Below, piece by piece: positions 62,059-64,000 of a stretch of 64,000 nucleotides of DNA. This DNA is from Warburgia ugandensis. Lineage: Eukaryota > Streptophyta > Magnoliopsida > Canellales > Canellaceae. The position numbers were made by a program, and so were the translations under genes. Position 1 is the first letter of the stretch, and each line of letters starts with the position of its first letter. The notes below the pieces were generated by a model. That model had not been told where the DNA came from, ran no database searches, and saw only the letters and a list, made by a program, of their open reading frames with translations. The stretch is taken from assembly GCA_035236585.1 (NCBI GenBank), contig CP141132.1, positions 24,015,445 to 24,079,444 of the forward strand, read 5' to 3'.

Positions 62059-62081
62059 TCTTGATGATGATGATGATGATG
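62059..62081 (+). repeat. 3' terminal (GAT)n of the LINE
   Basis: cttgatgatgatgatgatgat, about seven units, following 'ccctaattgggataaggt'. RTE elements end in short simple repeats rather than poly(A); this run marks the 3' end used for target-primed reverse transcription. Confidence 0.9.
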
Positions 62082-62098
62082 ATTGCCTTTTATTTCTT
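62082..62098 (+). repeat. Right target-site duplication of the LINE
   Basis: ATTGCCTTTTATTTCTT, identical to 58531-58547. The host LTR copy C resumes immediately afterwards. Confidence 0.95.
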
Positions 62099-62476
62099 TG
62101 TTGAGTTAATTATAGAATTGTTTATTTAATTGGTTATTTAAGTGTTTAGTTAATTATTTATTTGTGCTTTAAACTTATGCTTCAATGCTTAAGTAATTGT
62201 AATTTCATTGAAATGGTAATTAAATGAAATTAGAAGGAAGGGACATTCACATGGAATGTATGACATGGACTTAATGATAGTAAGGACCATAGTTGGTAGG
62301 ATAATATAAGGAGTATAAATTCCTTGGTCCAACTTAGGGGAATAATAAATCTCCATGAATGACATTTTAGTTCATGGATTTAATTAAAAGCAATTAGAAA
62401 GAATACTTAGGATTAAATGCTCATAGGAACCTTATGAAAGGTTGAGTTAGGGTCAAGCTAGTGAATGATAGACATA

Positions 62477-62690
62477 GTGGTTAAGGGGGTTATCTAATAG
62501 AGCCATACTCTCTCCCCACCTTCCGTTGACATTTGTGAGGTTTAAACGCCCCCTTACATGAGGATTGAAGGAGCCGCTTTGTGTTCAACCGTTTAACTAG
62601 TAAGCCTTAGCCAATTTGACATAAGAGGAGCAATCTGGACTTAGAATGAAATAAGCTACCTTCAACCAATAAAACATTAATTGGTTGGGT
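62477..62690 (+). repeat. Shared leader module inside LTR copy C
   Basis: Counterpart of 39380-39600. The core (62485-62521) is less conserved (agagccatactctctcc), so the strongest match to the Athila-like leader is specific to copy B. The downstream part (taaacgcccccttacatgag, near 62547) is well kept. Confidence 0.75.
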
Positions 62691-63159
62691 AATAATAATG
62701 AGAGCATAAAATGTAGTAAATCATCTAATCTTAATAAAAATGGTAATCAAGATAAGGATGATCAAATAAGATCCATAAGATCTTGGATGATAAAAAAACA
62801 AATACTAATGTAGTATTGTATTACATGTGTATGTGTATAGTATGTACGCATATGTAGAAGAACATAGATAGAGAATCCAAACCCTTGATCAAATTTGATT
62901 CAAGGAAAATTGGGGTGTCATCTATAGGAATACATACTTGAATAGAGAAATAACCGTATACATATGGTTTGACAGATGGATGAATCCAGACTATGATGGA
63001 CATTGTGGAAGAATACACTTGAGAAGTATGAATCAAGATACTACTTTGAGGTAGGTGGATATACAAAGATATATTAGAGGTTCCTGTGTAGACATACATG
63101 ATTATCTGTCTAAAATTATAGACATTTATTGTATAAGTATGCTTAGTACCTTAGCATAG

Positions 63160-63560
63160 TCATGATCCAAAATACATGATCCAACTAAGTGACCCAAAAT
63201 ACATGATCCAACTAAGTGATCCAAAATACATGATCTAACTAAGTGATCCAAAATACATGATCCAACTAAGTGATCCAACACATATGATCCAACTAAGTGA
63301 TCCAAAACATGGATCTAACCAAATGATCAAACTAAGTGATCCATAACATATGATCCAACTAAGTGATCCAAAACATGTGATCCAATTAAGGAATCCAAAA
63401 CATGTGATCCAATTAAGGGATCCAAAACATATGATCCAAAAAAGTGATCCAAAAATATATGATCAAATTAAGTGATCTAACCAAAGGATCAAACAAAGTG
63501 ATCCAAAACATGTGATCTAACCACATGATCAAACAAGTGATCTAACCTCATAATCTAATC
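63160..63560 (+). repeat. Minisatellite, about 27-bp unit, roughly 14 copies
   Basis: The unit is built on catgatccaactaagtgatc with an 'aaaata' joint. The first five copies are nearly identical; later ones are shorter and diverged. The matching place in copy B (about 40235) has a single related segment (ttatgatccaaccaaacac), so the array expanded within copy C or its subfamily. Confidence 0.9.
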
Positions 63561-64000
63561 CACTTGATCTAATCTATTGATCAAGTCTAATGAGGTGAAA
63601 GTAATGAGATATGGAGACTAAGGAAACCCTAAGAATAGGGTATGTACAATATTCCAGCCTTAAGTTAAACAGACAGATCGTCTGATATGTACAATCTATT
63701 TTCCATACAAGTATGGAGGCTTATGGTTTGTTTTACACAGAGATAGAGACTAGGGATGCTATGCTAGGGAAGTTATGAGGGTTTGGCCACCCACTTCCTG
63801 AAACTTATATAATGGATACCATGCCCAAAGAGAGGCTAAATGTCGGGTGGGGCAATAATGGTAAGGCCCCACTGTGACAGCCATGGTCCACCCCATGAGG
63901 ACATGGATTGATTATTCCACAGTTGGTGTTAGTGGAGGATTATACAGTTATTCGGGCACGCTGTACGGATTGAGACTGTAAGCATAGTAGTCCTAATGTA

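Larger units (their letters stand above)
58548..62081 (+). mobile_element. Full-length RTE-type LINE, 3534 bp
   Basis: Non-LTR retrotransposon bounded by a perfect 17-bp duplication. It has a 5' region of tandem monomers (58548-58914), one long decayed ORF with apurinic endonuclease and reverse transcriptase (58927-62047), a very short 3' tail, and a terminal (GAT)n run (62061-62081) in place of poly(A). The single ORF, the 3' simple repeat and the sequence WNIETLTGK identify the RTE clade; such ORFs are often annotated in plants as craniofacial development protein 2-like. It is inserted in giant LTR copy C in the same orientation. Length is full for the family, but the ORF is interrupted. 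Confidence 0.93.
55591..64000 (+). mobile_element. Giant-LTR family copy C, runs off the window, carries a LINE
   Basis: It starts TGTAACACCCCTAATTTTTG and follows copy B (36801 on) in order: 'cttcaaaatgactgtaagcacgac', paired GTGGGGCCCAC boxes (56000-56021), TATA CTATAAATAG (56190-56199), the shared leader module (62477-62690), and the 'agggtttggccacccacttcctgaaac' block (63778 on), which equals 40438 on in copy B. Without the LINE, 4.86 kb of LTR is visible and about 0.75 kb more is expected. Whether it is a solo LTR or the 5' LTR of a whole element cannot be seen. Confidence 0.85.

Noticed and set aside
63160-63560. Possible CRISPR-like array of regularly spaced short repeats
   Set aside because: Units are contiguous with no unique spacers and decay gradually. 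It is a plant minisatellite inside an LTR.

Overview
This window looks like intergenic DNA from a repeat-rich flowering plant. It is AT-rich, and I recognise no host gene, tRNA, rRNA or CRISPR array. Almost every base can be assigned to a transposable element. The families are typical of angiosperms: Athila-like Ty3/gypsy elements with tRNA-Asp type primer sites, a Del/Tekay chromovirus with an initiator tRNA-Met primer site, a second LTR family with very long LTRs, a CACTA DNA transposon and an RTE-type LINE. The species cannot be told from the sequence.

Layout. 1-120 is unassigned flank. 121-5945 is an Athila-like LTR (minus strand), split by a solo LTR at 669-3853. 5946-9046 is a short Athila-like interior with gag, followed by a different LTR at 9053-11261. 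11262-14010 is the gag/leader part of another Athila-like element (E4), cut by an 11.3 kb CACTA element at about 14011-25297. The LTR of E4 resumes at 25369-27131. There it is interrupted by a second Athila-like element, E2 (3' LTR 27132-30821, interior to 35286, 5' LTR from 35287). The 5' LTR of E2 holds a 4.6 kb solo LTR (36801-41404) and then, at about 41828, a third Athila-like element in the opposite orientation (E3). E3 is broken at 45850 by a Del/Tekay chromovirus. Its 3' LTR is broken at 55591 by another very long LTR, and that LTR carries a full-length RTE LINE (58548-62081) with a perfect 17-bp target-site duplication.

The main result is therefore a telescoped stack: E4 > E2 > E3 > Del/Tekay > giant LTR > RTE LINE. 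Only the left halves of most members are in the window, so the order of right ends beyond position 64000 can be predicted. All coding regions here are decayed. The LINE is the youngest-looking insertion; its stops are nearly all explained by C-to-T or G-to-A changes, as expected for heavily methylated DNA.

The observation least explained by known family features is a leader/LTR module of about 150-200 bp, with a 37-nt perfect match, shared in the same sense orientation between an Athila-like leader and the unrelated giant LTR family. Other points of interest are duplicated subterminal-repeat blocks flanking the CACTA transposase gene, a pure (GA)72 tract, tandem 138-bp monomers at the LINE 5' end with a 3 x 23-residue repeat at its ORF start, palindromic GTGGGGCCCAC boxes in the LTRs of two families, and a 308-bp tandem duplication spanning an insertion junction.
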